64,000 bases of DNA from Chryseobacterium ginsenosidimutans (GTDB lineage: Bacteria; Bacteroidota; Bacteroidia; Flavobacteriales; Weeksellaceae): the NCBI RefSeq assembly GCF_024807225.1, contig NZ_JANUCO010000001.1, positions 930,001 to 994,000 on the forward strand, read 5' to 3'. The number at the start of each line of letters is the position of its first letter. Position 1 is the first letter of the stretch. Below, piece by piece: positions 8,327 to 17,948 of the stretch. Position numbers and translations under genes: made by a program. A model generated the notes under the pieces. That model did no database searches, was not told the DNA's origin, and saw only the letters and a list, made by a program, of their open reading frames with translations.

Positions 8327-10022
8327 TTATTTTACAGTTGCCGGGATCAAATCGATTCCCATTCCTGCTTTTAATTTATCATTGACTAAGACAGGAAGTC
8401 TGCCCCAGATTTTTGTTTTTCCGTTCAGCGCATTTGCTGTTGCCGTCATTGAATCGTCGTTGTTTTCGTAAGATACTAAAACTGTAGAAACTTTTGAAAT
8501 ATCAATATCTTTCAAAGCATAAGCGCTTCCAAAAACATTTAGAATGATATTTTGATTCTTTGTTAAATCTGCCAAAACTTTTTTCGCTGCGTCTGAAATT
8601 TTATAAGGTTTGTAAGCTGTTGAATTGTCTTTATGCAAACCAACAATCACTGTAGAATTTGCAGGAATTGTATTGATTTCGTCTGCTTTTTTAATGATTA
8701 TATTTGATCCCAATTGATTCACGAAAGTCTGATAAGGAGCTTCTTCCAAAGGAATATAATAAACCTGTTTTCCATTTAAAGGAAGCAATTTTTTATCATC
8801 TTTCAATAAAGTCAAAGCATTTGAATATAAATTCTGAGCCAACACTTTATGAGAATCATTGTTTAAATCTGAATTAATATTTTCGGGACTTTTCGGTGAA
8901 TATTTATCCAAACCTAAGAAATATTTTGTCAGAAGAATTTTCTTCACACTTTCTTCCACTCTCGATTGAGAAATTTCTCTGTTGTCGATTGCTTTTTGGA
9001 TCAATTTTTTACCATTTGCAACTCCTTGAGAAAACAGCATGATATCATTTCCTGCTTTAAAAGCCATTGCATCCAATTCTCCGGGGTTGTATTTATTGGC
9101 TACAGCGCCCATGTTTAGAGCATCGGTGATGATTAAACCTTTATAACCTAATTGATCTTTTAATAATCCTGTAATAATATTTTTAGAAACAGAAGCCGGA
9201 ATTCCCTTTCCCGATTCTAACGCAGGAACGTACAAATGGGCGACCATTACACCTCCGATCCCTTTATTCATCAAGTCTTTGAATGGAGCCAACTCAATAT
9301 TATTCAATCTATCTAAATTATGTGAAACTACGGGTAAATCTAAATGAGAATCTGTACTCGTATCACCGTGTCCCGGAAAATGTTTAATTGCTGCGAGAAT
9401 ATTATTATCCTGAAGTCCGTTTGAATAGGCTAGAGCGGAACTAATCACATTATTTACCTCAGAAACCGAAGCTTCTGTTTCCGATAATCGGATTGTCGGG
9501 ATTTGTGTTTACATCCACAACTGGCGCAAAATCCCAATTAATTCCCATTCTATGGCAGTCTTCGGCGATTTTGGCAGACATCTGGTATATTAAATTTTTA
9601 TCCTGAATCGCGCCCAACGTCATTGCCCACGGAAACTTGTGAGCGGTTGCAATTCTCTGGAAAATTCCCCATTCTGCATCCATCCCGATCATCAGAGGAA
9701 CTTTTGATTTTTGCTGAAACTCGTTCACCAAGTTAATTTCTCTTGCTGCATCATCCTGCATTAAAATCAAACCTCCGATTTTATCATTAATAACGATGTT
9801 TCTTACGGTATTGATCTCATTTTCACCTCTGTTGGTATATAATGCAATAATAAAAAGCTGTCCTAGTTTTTCATCTTGCGAAAGGCTTTTATATGTTTTG
9901 TCAACCCATCGATTTGCCTTTTTCAAATCTTCCTTGGAAATATTTTTAGGTTGATATTGAGCTGTGATTTTTGAGCTTAGAAATAAGAAAATAAAGAGCG
10001 AAGTATAAGCCAGTTTCTTCAT
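8327..10022 (-). CDS. Secreted GH3 beta-N-acetylglucosaminidase-like hydrolase (one-base frameshift)
   Basis: ATG at 10022 begins a signal peptide (MKKLAYTSLFIFLFLSSKITAQ). The GH3 N-terminal barrel follows, with KHFPGHGDTSTDSHLDLP, the Asp-His dyad loop of NagZ-type enzymes, and ITDALNMGAV, which holds the nucleophile Asp. The frame breaks in NPIIGNRSFG: the run at 9463-9465 has three A where two give RSFGSEVNNVISSALAY. Corrected length 564 residues, with the GH3 C-terminal domain at about 360-564. A role in muropeptide or chitin-type glycan cleavage in the periplasm is inferred. Upstream of bshA in the same direction. Confidence 0.85.
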
Positions 10023-10039
10023 AATTTTTTGAATAAGAA

Positions 10040-10071
10040 CAAAAATACAATTAAAAAAATGATGAAAACAA
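10040..10071 (-). promoter_or_regulatory. Promoter of the GH3 gene
   Basis: Read on the minus strand: TTG (10071-10069), 21-bp spacer, TATTTTTG (10047-10040), 17 bases before the ATG at 10022. This favours that ATG over the upstream GTG/ATG codons in frame. Confidence 0.7.
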
Positions 10072-10140
10072 TGTTTTTGAATTTTTTGGTATATGATTTG
10101 AATATGCATTATAAATAATAAACAACTAAACTTTTATAAA

Positions 10141-10671
10141 ATGAAAAAATTTCTTCCAATTTTACTATTAGCTTTTGTGAGCTTGTTCATATTCAGCTGT
10201 GATGATAATAATAATGATACTCCATATACGGATAATGATACTTATTCTCAAATGAGAGATGTAACTGGAACTTTTACAAACGCAAACAGTTATGCATTCA
10301 CTCAGGGAATTAATATTCAAAGTACAGATGTTGTATTAGTATATAGATATTTAGGAGATTCTTGGCAGTTAATTCCAAAAATGATGTATTTGCCGAATGC
10401 TACAGGTATGCCTACTGGTAGAGAATTCCAGTATAATTTTGTTTTTGATTCTCAGAATGTACAAATTAGTGTTGATGATGAAAATTTTAATTTGTCAACA
10501 GGATTAACATCTGCGGAAGCAAATCAATATTTAAACAGCCAAAAATTCAGAATCGTATTAGTTCCTGCTAGTTCAGGTAAAACAAGTATAGATTACAGTG
10601 ACTATAATGCAGTTGTAAAATATTACAATTTAGATGAATCTAAAGTAATCAATACAACAGTCACTAAATAA
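10141..10671 (+). CDS. Small lipoprotein of unknown function
   Basis: 176 residues with a lipoprotein signal peptide: hydrophobic core LPILLLAFVSLFIF and lipobox FSC with Cys20, then an Asp/Asn-rich stretch (CDDNNNDTPYTDND), typical of surface-exported lipoproteins of Bacteroidota. The rest is beta-rich (SYAFTQGINIQSTDVVLVYRY) and ends without a recognisable motif. Not recognised as a named family. It stands alone, divergent from GH3 and closed by a strong bidirectional terminator shared with ribA. Confidence 0.8.
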   Translation: MKKFLPILLLAFVSLFIFSCDDNNNDTPYTDNDTYSQMRDVTGTFTNANSYAFTQGINIQSTDVVLVYRYLGDSWQLIPKMMYLPNATGMPTGREFQYNFVFDSQNVQISVDDENFNLSTGLTSAEANQYLNSQKFRIVLVPASSGKTSIDYSDYNAVVKYYNLDESKVINTTVTK

Positions 10672-10705
10672 TTAGTATATCTTTTCAGTTTTTTATAATT
10701 ACAAA

Positions 10706-10738
10706 AAAAGCTCCGATAGAAATTCTATCGGAGCTTTT
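10706..10738. terminator. Bidirectional terminator
   Basis: Perfect 14-bp stem AAAAGCTCCGATAG / CTATCGGAGCTTTT with a 5-base loop, between the convergent lipoprotein and ribA genes. Confidence 0.92.
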
Positions 10739-10747
10739 GCTTTTTAT

Positions 10748-11344
10748 CTAGTTGTCATTATCATCAAGTAAATGACCAAAATAATCTTTCTTTGTCTGTA
10801 AATAGCCTTTACTATTCTCGTTTGCCGGAATCTGTAAAGGAATTCTTGAGTTCAAATGAATATTACTTTCTTTTACGTATTTTACCTTTTCGGGATTGTT
10901 GGTAAGAAGGTTGATATCTTTTACGTCTAATAAATTTAAGATATCGATTGCCACTCCGAAGTTTCTGTCATCTGCGGGAAGTCCAAGTTTTAAGTTGGCT
11001 TCTACAGTATCAAATCCTTTTTCCTGTAAAGAGTATGCTTTTAATTTATTGATGATCCCGATATTTCTTCCTTCCTGTCGAAGGTAAACTACAATTCCTC
11101 CATTTTCATGGATATATTTCATCGCAGCGTCTAATTGCTGCCCACATTCACATTTTTTTGAATGGAAAACTTCTCCGGTGATACATTCTGAGTGGAAACG
11201 CACGTTTACAGGTTTTGAAAAGTCTGTATTTTCTGCGACAATTGCCATATGAGGCATCCAGTCATTTTCGTTTTCGGATAAAGCAATCATTCGGAAAGTG
11301 CCGTGTTCCGTAGGAACGTTGGATTCCGCCTGAATTTTAATCAT
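10748..11344 (-). CDS. ribA: GTP cyclohydrolase II
   Basis: 198 residues, the normal length of stand-alone RibA, which opens GTP to the pyrimidine precursor of riboflavin. Zinc ligands are seen as C54, C65 and C67 in HSECITGEVFHSKKCECG, and the catalytic loop as YLRQEGRNIGI (88-98). No DHBP synthase domain is fused, unlike many RibBA proteins of the group, so ribB must lie elsewhere. The next minus-strand gene upstream is a lipoprotein 20 bases away; co-transcription is possible. Confidence 0.95.
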   Translation of the reverse strand: MIKIQAESNVPTEHGTFRMIALSENENDWMPHMAIVAENTDFSKPVNVRFHSECITGEVFHSKKCECGQQLDAAMKYIHENGGIVVYLRQEGRNIGIINKLKAYSLQEKGFDTVEANLKLGLPADDRNFGVAIDILNLLDVKDINLLTNNPEKVKYVKESNIHLNSRIPLQIPANENSKGYLQTKKDYFGHLLDDNDN

Positions 11345-11364
11345 TAATGCCCTAATTATTTTTT

Positions 11365-11823
11365 TTAATTTCCTTTTATAGAATCTTCAATTGCAGAAAT
11401 GTTGGTTTTTAATCGTACCAGATATCTGTTGAGAACCTCGTTATCATCTTTATTAAGATTTTGTCTCAGCTTTTGAATTTTTTTATAAGATTTTTCAAAG
11501 TCTTTTACAGCTCTTTTTTTCCCGTTCACATTATTGGCATCGATTGCATATAGATAATTTTGCAGACTGTACTTCAATGCTGTGATTTCGGTGTTTAAAC
11601 CCGTATTTTTGAATTGGGGAAAGGTAGCAATCAGGTTGGAGATTTCAGAAGCATTTACATTTTCTTTTACATTAATTTCAATGCTGTTCTTTGTTCCTCT
11701 GTCCGAATCAGAACCTTTGGTTTCACTATAAAAACTCGTCGACAACGGAGAAAAGTTTTGCTTTTCCGTTGCGCAAGAAGATGTTATAATAAGTATTACT
11801 CCAAAAAAAATTAGTCGTTTCAT
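11365..11823 (-). CDS. Helical lipoprotein, unknown function
   Basis: 152 residues. Lipobox TSSC with Cys17 after LIFFGVILII. The mature part is a charged, probably helical bundle (KRAVKDFEKSYKKIQKLRQN). No family recognised. It overlaps the DUF4254 gene by 4 bases (ATGA type), so the two are translationally coupled and may act together. Confidence 0.75.
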   Translation of the reverse strand: MKRLIFFGVILIITSSCATEKQNFSPLSTSFYSETKGSDSDRGTKNSIEINVKENVNASEISNLIATFPQFKNTGLNTEITALKYSLQNYLYAIDANNVNGKKRAVKDFEKSYKKIQKLRQNLNKDDNEVLNRYLVRLKTNISAIEDSIKGN

Positions 11824-12434
11824 TTCTGTTGCTCCTTTTGATAAAGGATTGGGTTAAGACTTTCATCGTTGTACATTTTCATTTGTTTGTACACCTTTAT
11901 CTTAACATCACCGTTCTCAATATCAGTAAGCAACTGATTAATAGAAACCGACAGATCCTCGTGCTGCGTAAGAAGAACATCCAGTTTTGCCTTACAATTG
12001 GCTCTGTGCTCTTCTGAAGCTGAATCTCTGTGTGCTTCTAACGACATATGATAAACCTTTAAAGCAAGAATTGACAGTCTGTCTACCGCCCATGCGATAG
12101 TTTCAGTATTGATTTTTGCTTCCGGTTTAGGAGTTATATTTTCAAACTTAGTAAGAAACCAACTGTCGATAAATTCTACCAAATCAGTTCTTTTCTGATT
12201 CGATGCATCTATGGTTCTCTTCAGATGAAGAGCTTCAGCTGGATCAATATTTTCATCTCTAATTATATCTTCCAAATGCCATTGAACGGTATCAATCCAG
12301 TTTTTAGCATACAAAATTCGTTCCAAAGTATCCTTTTCGAACGGGTTATTAATTAGAGTGTTAACGTCATCAGACACGTGATAATCTTCAATAGATTGAT
12401 TGAAGACTTTCCATGCAGTCTCTGTAAAATTCAT
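11820..12434 (-). CDS. DUF4254 family protein
   Basis: 204 residues, matching DUF4254 in length and pattern: NPFEKDTLERILYAKNWIDT, VQWHLEDIIRDENIDP and IDRKRTDLVE-like NQKRTDLVEFIDSW. All-helical and without signal peptide, so cytoplasmic. Family knowledge: DUF4254 genes sit near glycosyltransferase and LPS genes in Bacteroidota, but no reaction is established. Here it heads a pair with a lipoprotein and follows tatA in an envelope-related block. Confidence 0.8.
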   Translation of the reverse strand: MNFTETAWKVFNQSIEDYHVSDDVNTLINNPFEKDTLERILYAKNWIDTVQWHLEDIIRDENIDPAEALHLKRTIDASNQKRTDLVEFIDSWFLTKFENITPKPEAKINTETIAWAVDRLSILALKVYHMSLEAHRDSASEEHRANCKAKLDVLLTQHEDLSVSINQLLTDIENGDVKIKVYKQMKMYNDESLNPILYQKEQQK

Positions 12435-12451
12435 CGTGTTATAAAGAATTT

Positions 12452-12667
12452 TTAGTTGCTAGAAGGATTATTAACGTCGGTTGAAGAGGTTTTTTTCTCA
12501 GAACCTGGTTTGTCTTCTTCCTTTACAGCATCTTTAAATTCTTTAATACCAGAACCTACACCTCTCATTAATTCAGGAATTTTTCTACCCCCGAAAAGAA
12601 CTACCAAAATTATTGCTACGATTAAGAGATGTTGCCAAGATAATGACAATATTGTTAGTGTATTCAT
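12452..12667 (-). CDS. tatA: Sec-independent translocase component TatA/E
   Basis: 71 residues from the ATG at 12667: a membrane helix (WQHLLIVAIILVVLFGG), the FGG hinge followed by KIPELMRGVGSGIKEFKDAV amphipathic helix, and an acidic-lysine tail. This is the pore-forming subunit for folded twin-arginine substrates. A start 45 bases further upstream is open but would overlap the preceding gene and puts a charged segment before the helix, so I prefer 12667. tatC is not in the window. Confidence 0.9.
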   Translation of the reverse strand: MNTLTILSLSWQHLLIVAIILVVLFGGRKIPELMRGVGSGIKEFKDAVKEEDKPGSEKKTSSTDVNNPSSN

Positions 12668-12696
12668 TTCTAAATTTTTTACAAAGTTAATCTTTT

Positions 12697-14262
12697 TTAA
12701 TAAGAAACCCAACCTAAAGGATCAACTGGTGTACCCCCGTTCCATACCTGAAAATCAAGGGTATAAGTCCCATCAAAATCCTGACCTATGACACCTAAAA
12801 CAGTTCCTGCAGAAACTTGCTGTCCTTTAGAAACGCTTACGCTTCCTAAGTTGGAATAAATAGTGAAATAATTACCGTGCTTCACCATCACTGTTTTTGT
12901 ACCATCATTACTTGCTATAACAGAAGATACGGTTCCTGGGAATACCGATTTTGCACGTGTTCCTGATGGTACGGCAATTTTAATACCGTTATTTTCTTCT
13001 TTAATATTTTTATAAATAGGATGCGGCCATGTTCCGAAACGGTGAGTAATTTGTCCTACTCTGTCTGCAGGATATCCTAATTTTCCTTTATTATCTGCAA
13101 AATTACTTCCGGCAATAGTAGTAACCCCATAACTAGTCATCGCCTTGGTTTCTGCAGCTTTTTTGTCATCTTCTTTTTTCTTTTCCAGCGCTGCTTCAGC
13201 GGCTTTTGCTGCCACTAATTTTACGGAAGCTTCTTTTGCTTTTGCCGATGCTTCGTCGGATGCTTTTTTAGCAGCTACTTTTCTTGCTTCGTCTCTTGCT
13301 GTAGCTTCACTTCTTGCCGCTTCATCATTTCGTTTTCTTTCTTCTTCAGCTCTTTTTGCAGCCAGTTCTGAAGCTTTTCTTACTTCTGCCTCTGCGGCTA
13401 TCCTTTCTTTTTCTAAGGCTTCAGCTCGAGCTTTATTTTCAGCTTCAATTCTTGCTTTTTCTCTTTCAGCAGCTATTTTTGCTAGACGGATTTTTTCTGC
13501 TTCTGCTTTTTTTCTTACTTCTTCCTCTGCTTTTGCTATTCTTATTTCTTCAGCAATGATGGATCTTATTTGTCCTTCCAATGCCTTAGACTGAGTTTGC
13601 TTTTGTCTGAGTTCTGCCGATAATTTAGATTCATTTTTCTTGAAATCCTGTACTAGCTGTTCTTTTTGAGATCTTTCAGCATTTATTGTTGTTAAATCTT
13701 TCTGTTGATTTACCAATAAATTCGCTTTCTCTTTTACAGAGTTTTGTTTCTGATTAATTGTTTGCTTTATTTTGGCTGCAGCATTGGTAATTTCTGCTGC
13801 TTTTTTATCCTGATAATCCGAATATTGCTTTAAGTATTGAACTCTTCTTATTGCTTCTCCCATGTTTTTGGCAGAAAGAATGAAGGTTACTTTATTTTGT
13901 ACGCCTTTATTTTTATAAGCATTCACTAAAACTTTAGCATAATTCTCTCTAAGAACTTTTAAATCTTTGTTTTGATGGTTGATTTCCAACTGACGAAGGT
14001 AAATATCATCCTCAATAAATCTTTTTTCCTTCTGTGTATTGTTGTAAACTTTTTCTCTTAACGCTAATTTTTTATTAACGTTATCAAGATAAGCAATAGA
14101 CAGCTTAGACTCATTTCGGGTCTTCGCTAAATCGGTATTTATTTGTGCAATTTGTTTTTTAAGTTCGGCATTTTGTTTTTGCAGCTGTTCCTTCTTCTGG
14201 GTCTGCCCATTGTGGAGTCCGAACAGTAAAATACCTATTAAAAAGCTAAATTTTTTAATCAT
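12697..14262 (-). CDS. EnvC-like murein hydrolase activator (M23/LytM domain)
   Basis: 521 residues: signal peptide (to about 20), a long coiled coil (about 21-260), a striking Ala/Glu/Lys/Arg-rich stretch (about 235-370) and a C-terminal LytM domain (about 400-521). In the LytM domain the usual zinc ligands appear lost: the HxG motif reads NNGIKIAV and the HxH strand reads TLDFQVWNG. That matches EnvC-type activators, which bind and switch on amidases rather than cut peptidoglycan. It overlaps the DUF4292 gene by 4 bases. Confidence 0.87.
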   Translation of the reverse strand: MIKKFSFLIGILLFGLHNGQTQKKEQLQKQNAELKKQIAQINTDLAKTRNESKLSIAYLDNVNKKLALREKVYNNTQKEKRFIEDDIYLRQLEINHQNKDLKVLRENYAKVLVNAYKNKGVQNKVTFILSAKNMGEAIRRVQYLKQYSDYQDKKAAEITNAAAKIKQTINQKQNSVKEKANLLVNQQKDLTTINAERSQKEQLVQDFKKNESKLSAELRQKQTQSKALEGQIRSIIAEEIRIAKAEEEVRKKAEAEKIRLAKIAAEREKARIEAENKARAEALEKERIAAEAEVRKASELAAKRAEEERKRNDEAARSEATARDEARKVAAKKASDEASAKAKEASVKLVAAKAAEAALEKKKEDDKKAAETKAMTSYGVTTIAGSNFADNKGKLGYPADRVGQITHRFGTWPHPIYKNIKEENNGIKIAVPSGTRAKSVFPGTVSSVIASNDGTKTVMVKHGNYFTIYSNLGSVSVSKGQQVSAGTVLGVIGQDFDGTYTLDFQVWNGGTPVDPLGWVSY

Positions 14263-15110
14263 TTAATCTCAATTTTCTTATAACTAGATGGTACAGAATA
14301 GGGTGTATCCATCCTCGAAAAGTCAAATTTCGTATTTTCCATTAAAATCTGACTGCTTTTTGATCCTTTTATAATTATTTTAACATTTCTCGGAAGCCTG
14401 ATTCCATTGATGTCTTCCCAATTATCATAAGAAACATCCATTTCATCAGGAGATAAAACGTCTTTTAAATTCACGCTCAGCAAATCATAATTTTTATCAT
14501 ACTGTAAAACAATTTTGTATTCTCTTGTTTTTTCGTCTGTTACGATTTTCTGATTCACATTTGATGCCATTTGAAAGCCTTGCGCATTTCTTGTCAGCGT
14601 AAATTGAGAATCATTAATCTTAACAAATGTTCTTCCCAACAAGATTTTTTCTAAAGATTTGTAATCGATAAAATTTACATTCAGTAAATTATTTAGATAC
14701 TCAAAATCAGAATCAATAAATACTTTTGATGTTTTATCCTGCCCTTTTATTCCTTCCGGAGTGGCAATTCCACGGGCAACGGTGAACAAAAATGCCTGAA
14801 GATTCATCCAGACTTTCTTGTCTTTTTCAATATAAATGGTAGCATCAAGCGTCGGAACAAAACTTCCGGTTTCTACATTTACTTTGCTGCTGATTTTTAT
14901 CTGCTCAAACTGAGGCTGCGGAATTACATGTTCGTAGAATGCCATTTTATCACTCACCGGTTCATTGACGTCTCTCGGTTTTTTGCTGTCTTCTTCTAAA
15001 ACGTAAGTACTGTCAATTTTAAGCGTATTATCTTTTTTTCTGGCAGAATTCCTTGTCTTACAAGAAGTCACTACTAAAAGCAATAATAGGACTATGATCC
15101 AGTTTTTCAT
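14259..15110 (-). CDS. DUF4292 lipoprotein
   Basis: 283 residues, lipobox TSC with Cys17 (LLLVVTSCKTRN). The mature part has the LolB/LolA-like pattern of DUF4292 (KISSKVNVETGSFVPTLDATIYIEKDKKVWMNL), so it may be an outer-membrane lipoprotein binding lipid or lipoprotein cargo; this is inference from fold similarity. Overlap with the EnvC-like gene downstream implies coupling of the two in envelope maintenance. Confidence 0.82.
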   Translation of the reverse strand: MKNWIIVLLLLLVVTSCKTRNSARKKDNTLKIDSTYVLEEDSKKPRDVNEPVSDKMAFYEHVIPQPQFEQIKISSKVNVETGSFVPTLDATIYIEKDKKVWMNLQAFLFTVARGIATPEGIKGQDKTSKVFIDSDFEYLNNLLNVNFIDYKSLEKILLGRTFVKINDSQFTLTRNAQGFQMASNVNQKIVTDEKTREYKIVLQYDKNYDLLSVNLKDVLSPDEMDVSYDNWEDINGIRLPRNVKIIIKGSKSSQILMENTKFDFSRMDTPYSVPSSYKKIEIK

Positions 15111-15154
15111 GTATTTACCTTTTCAATTTTAAAAATACGTTGCAATATTAACGC

Positions 15155-15184
15155 CAAACCACACAAAATAAGTTGTGTGGTTTG
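15155..15184. terminator. Hairpin between nucleotidyltransferase and DUF4292 genes
   Basis: Perfect 12-bp stem CAAACCACACAA / TTGTGTGGTTTG with loop AATAAG. On the minus strand no T-run follows, so termination may be weak; it could be a processing or stability hairpin. Confidence 0.5.
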
Positions 15185-15216
15185 ATTTTATTATTAGTTA
15201 AGTTAAAGATAATCTA

Positions 15217-16234
15217 TTATTTAGATAAAAAATCTAAAACTGAATAATCTCCCAAAGAAATTTCTCTCGCAACACCGAAATATTGTGCCGAATTTCCGAT
15301 CATTGAATTAGAAAGGTTTCCATGATTAATTCTTGTATTTTCCTGAACTAAAGAGTTTTCAATATTTGAATTTACAATAATCGTATTGTTTCCCAATGAA
15401 ACTCCGGGACCGATTTTTGAATTCGAAATTTTCACATTTTCCCCAATAAAGCAAGGCTGAATGATCAAAGAGTTTTCGATTTCCGCTGAAGCCGGGAAGT
15501 GAGACATTTCCTCTCTTTCGTATTCAAGGATTTTACTGTTGGTTTCCACGGTTGCGTTTTTGTTACCGCAATCCATCCAGTCGTTCACTTTTCCAAGAGA
15601 GAATTTTGCACCTTTTGCTCTAAGATTTTCCAAAGCAGTCGTTAATTGATATTCACCACCGTTTTTAATATCATTATCCATGATATAATTAATTTCGGAC
15701 ATCAATTTTTCAGCACTGTTGAAATAATAGATACCAATAATGGCAAGATCTGAAACGAAAGTGGTAGGTTTTTCAACAAAATCTGTGATGAAACCGTTGT
15801 TATCCAATTTTACAACTCCGAAAGCTGATGGATCTTCTACACTTTTCACCCAAATTACACCATCTGAATTTTTATCTAATACGAAATCTGCACGGAAAAG
15901 CGTGTCTGCAAAAGCAATGACAACATCTCCGCTCATCGATTGTTCTGCACATTTAATGGCATGAGCCGTCCCAAGAGGATCGGTCTGATAATATATGCTT
16001 CCTTTTGCTCCTAATTTTTCAGCGATCTGAAGGAGAGATTTTTCAATCTCAGGACCAAAATCTCCAATGATAAAAGCTACTTCTTCAATATTTTCCCCTG
16101 CAACTTTAGCAATATCTTCCACCAATCTCTGTACGATGGGTTTTCCTGCGATAGGAATAAGAGGTTTTGGAACAGTAAGTGTATGTGGACGTAATCTGGA
16201 AACCGCGTCCAGCCATAGGAACGATAATTTTCAT
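15217..16234 (-). CDS. Sugar-phosphate nucleotidyltransferase (one-base frameshift near the start)
   Basis: ATG at 16234 gives MKIIVPMAGRG, then the frame breaks because the run at 16200-16202 has three A; with two the signature continues as SRLRPHTLTVPKPLIPIAGK and joins the long frame. Corrected length 338 residues. The N-terminal Rossmann-like domain carries the nucleotide loop and the NDWMDCGNK motif; the tail (about 240-338) is a left-handed beta-helix of hexapeptides (IENSLVQENTRINHGNLSNSMIGNS). Likely makes an NDP-sugar for surface glycans; whether dTTP, UTP or GTP is used cannot be read by eye. Confidence 0.85.
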
Positions 16235-16369
16235 AAACTATGTAAGTATGTTTTTATTTAGTAGTTTTAATAATAAAGTTAAAGATAGGAATAAAATCAT
16301 TGATGGGTGATTATTTATATCTTTTTAATACTGTGTTAAATTAAACGAGTGTCAAATTTAATTTGAAAT

Positions 16370-17794
16370 TTATCTTTTAATTTTGGATAATAACATGTTT
16401 TTTTCAGAGTATACAAGAATTCCAACAAAAATTAAAAATAATAAATTACTGGTTAAGATATTATAATTTAAATATTTCACGATGATAAAGCTGAAAACCG
16501 ATAATAATATCAAAAAGAAAGACATTTTCTTCATTCTATAAGGTATAGGATAATATTTCTGACCTAATAAATAAGATACAATCATCATAATAACATAGGC
16601 TCCGAAAGTTGCCCATGCAGAACCCATCATGCTGTGATAATAGTTTAATGCTAAAAGATTGAGCGTAATATTTATACCTGCTCCAAGCCATGAAATAATG
16701 GTTCCGACGCTGGTTTTGTCTGTTACTTTATACCAAGTGGAAAAGTTATAATATATTCCGAAGCAAAGATTGGCAATTACAATAATCGGGATGATATCTA
16801 TTGCGATCCAATAGGATTTGTTGGGGATAAAAACATCTTTTAACCAAGAAATATTAGCGATAATTCCTAAAGCGACAGCACATGCAAAGAATGCGAAATA
16901 TTCTGCAACTTTAGCATAAGTTTTCTTGGCATCACCTTTGTCCATTTGTTTAAAAAAGAAAGGTTCAATACCCATTCTATAAGCTGTAACAAACAATGTC
17001 ATAAGCACTGCCAATTTATAACAGCCACCGTAAGCTCCAGCTTCTTCGTCTGAAATATGATTTCTTTGGATCGATTTGTCAAAGTTTTCATTCACCATAA
17101 AAGCTAATCCTGCAAGCATTAATGGGAATGAATATTTGATCATGCGCCCAAACAAAGAAGTTATAAACTGAAATCTTACTTTTAATATAATAGGAAGCAA
17201 TAATAAAAACCCTAATGCGCTTCCTGCCAAATTACTGAAAAATGGGAAGTCTACATTTTGATCCAAACCAAAGCTTTTTGATATGCTTTCCGGAATCCAG
17301 AAAAATAATGCAGCTGTAAAAACTGCCTGAAATATAGCCTGAACTATTCTTACTACTGAATATTTGATCGGTTTATTATGAAAACGCAGCCATGCAAACG
17401 GAATTACCAATAAATTGTCGAAAAAAGCAATCATTGCAAACCATTTGATATATTCGGGATTATCATGATAACCTGCATAATCCGCTATTGGTTGGTTGAA
17501 TAAATAACATAATGCGAGAAAAACAGTAGAGGTTGAAAACAAAAACCAGAACGAAGTATTAAAGGTTTTCTTTTCATTACCTTCTTCGGCAGAAAATCTA
17601 AAATAAGCGGTTTCAAAACCAAAAGAAAGTAGAATGTTAACAAATGAGATCCATGCGTATAACTGTGTGAAAATCGCAAAACCTTCATTGGGAATTTTAT
17701 AGATCAAAAGAGGATTAAGGATAAATAAAATAATCCTGGGAGCAATTGCTCCTACTCCGTAAATGATTGTTTGACCTAATAGTTTCTTATACAA
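16370..17794 (-). CDS. Polysaccharide flippase (Wzx/MOP superfamily)
   Basis: 474 residues with 12 or more hydrophobic segments and the N-terminal motif of oligosaccharide flippases (GQTIIYGVGAIAPRIILFILNPLL). Moves lipid-linked glycans across the inner membrane. The reading frame begins with TTG at 17794; no in-frame ATG lies upstream, and a -7 box lies at 17811-17818, so TTG is probably the real start. The nucleotidyltransferase gene follows on the same strand after 135 bases, which fits a shared role in surface glycan synthesis. Confidence 0.85.
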   Translation of the reverse strand: MYKKLLGQTIIYGVGAIAPRIILFILNPLLIYKIPNEGFAIFTQLYAWISFVNILLSFGFETAYFRFSAEEGNEKKTFNTSFWFLFSTSTVFLALCYLFNQPIADYAGYHDNPEYIKWFAMIAFFDNLLVIPFAWLRFHNKPIKYSVVRIVQAIFQAVFTAALFFWIPESISKSFGLDQNVDFPFFSNLAGSALGFLLLLPIILKVRFQFITSLFGRMIKYSFPLMLAGLAFMVNENFDKSIQRNHISDEEAGAYGGCYKLAVLMTLFVTAYRMGIEPFFFKQMDKGDAKKTYAKVAEYFAFFACAVALGIIANISWLKDVFIPNKSYWIAIDIIPIIVIANLCFGIYYNFSTWYKVTDKTSVGTIISWLGAGINITLNLLALNYYHSMMGSAWATFGAYVIMMIVSYLLGQKYYPIPYRMKKMSFFLILLSVFSFIIVKYLNYNILTSNLLFLIFVGILVYSEKNMLLSKIKR

Positions 17795-17810
17795 AATGTG
17801 AAATTTCTTG

Positions 17811-17818
17811 CAAATGTA
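17811..17818 (-). promoter_or_regulatory. -7 box of the flippase gene
   Basis: TACATTTG on the minus strand, 16 bases before the TTG start. No good TTG at -33. Confidence 0.5.
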
Positions 17819-17871
17819 AATAATTAGGAATTGATTTTTTATTCATGACATTAAAATTCATTCATAAATCT

Positions 17872-17879
17872 TAATTTTG
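17872..17879 (+). promoter_or_regulatory. -7 box upstream of dihydroorotase
   Basis: TAATTTTG matches TAnnTTTG; no clear -33 box. The 60 bases to the start codon hold short periodic AATCTAA-like repeats. Confidence 0.45.
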
Positions 17880-17948
17880 CTTAAAATGAAAATATCAGAT
17901 GAAGCAATCTAAAATCTGGTATCCGAAATCTAATATCTAAAAAAGTAA

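Noticed and set aside
12668..12712. Longer N-terminus of TatA
   Set aside because: It would overlap the upstream gene and put a lysine-rich segment before the membrane helix, unlike TatA proteins.
13145..13594. 149-codon open frame on the plus strand within the EnvC-like gene
   Set aside because: It is the antisense of the Ala/Glu/Lys-rich coiled coil and codes for a low-complexity Ser/Ala/Phe string; an artefact of codon bias.
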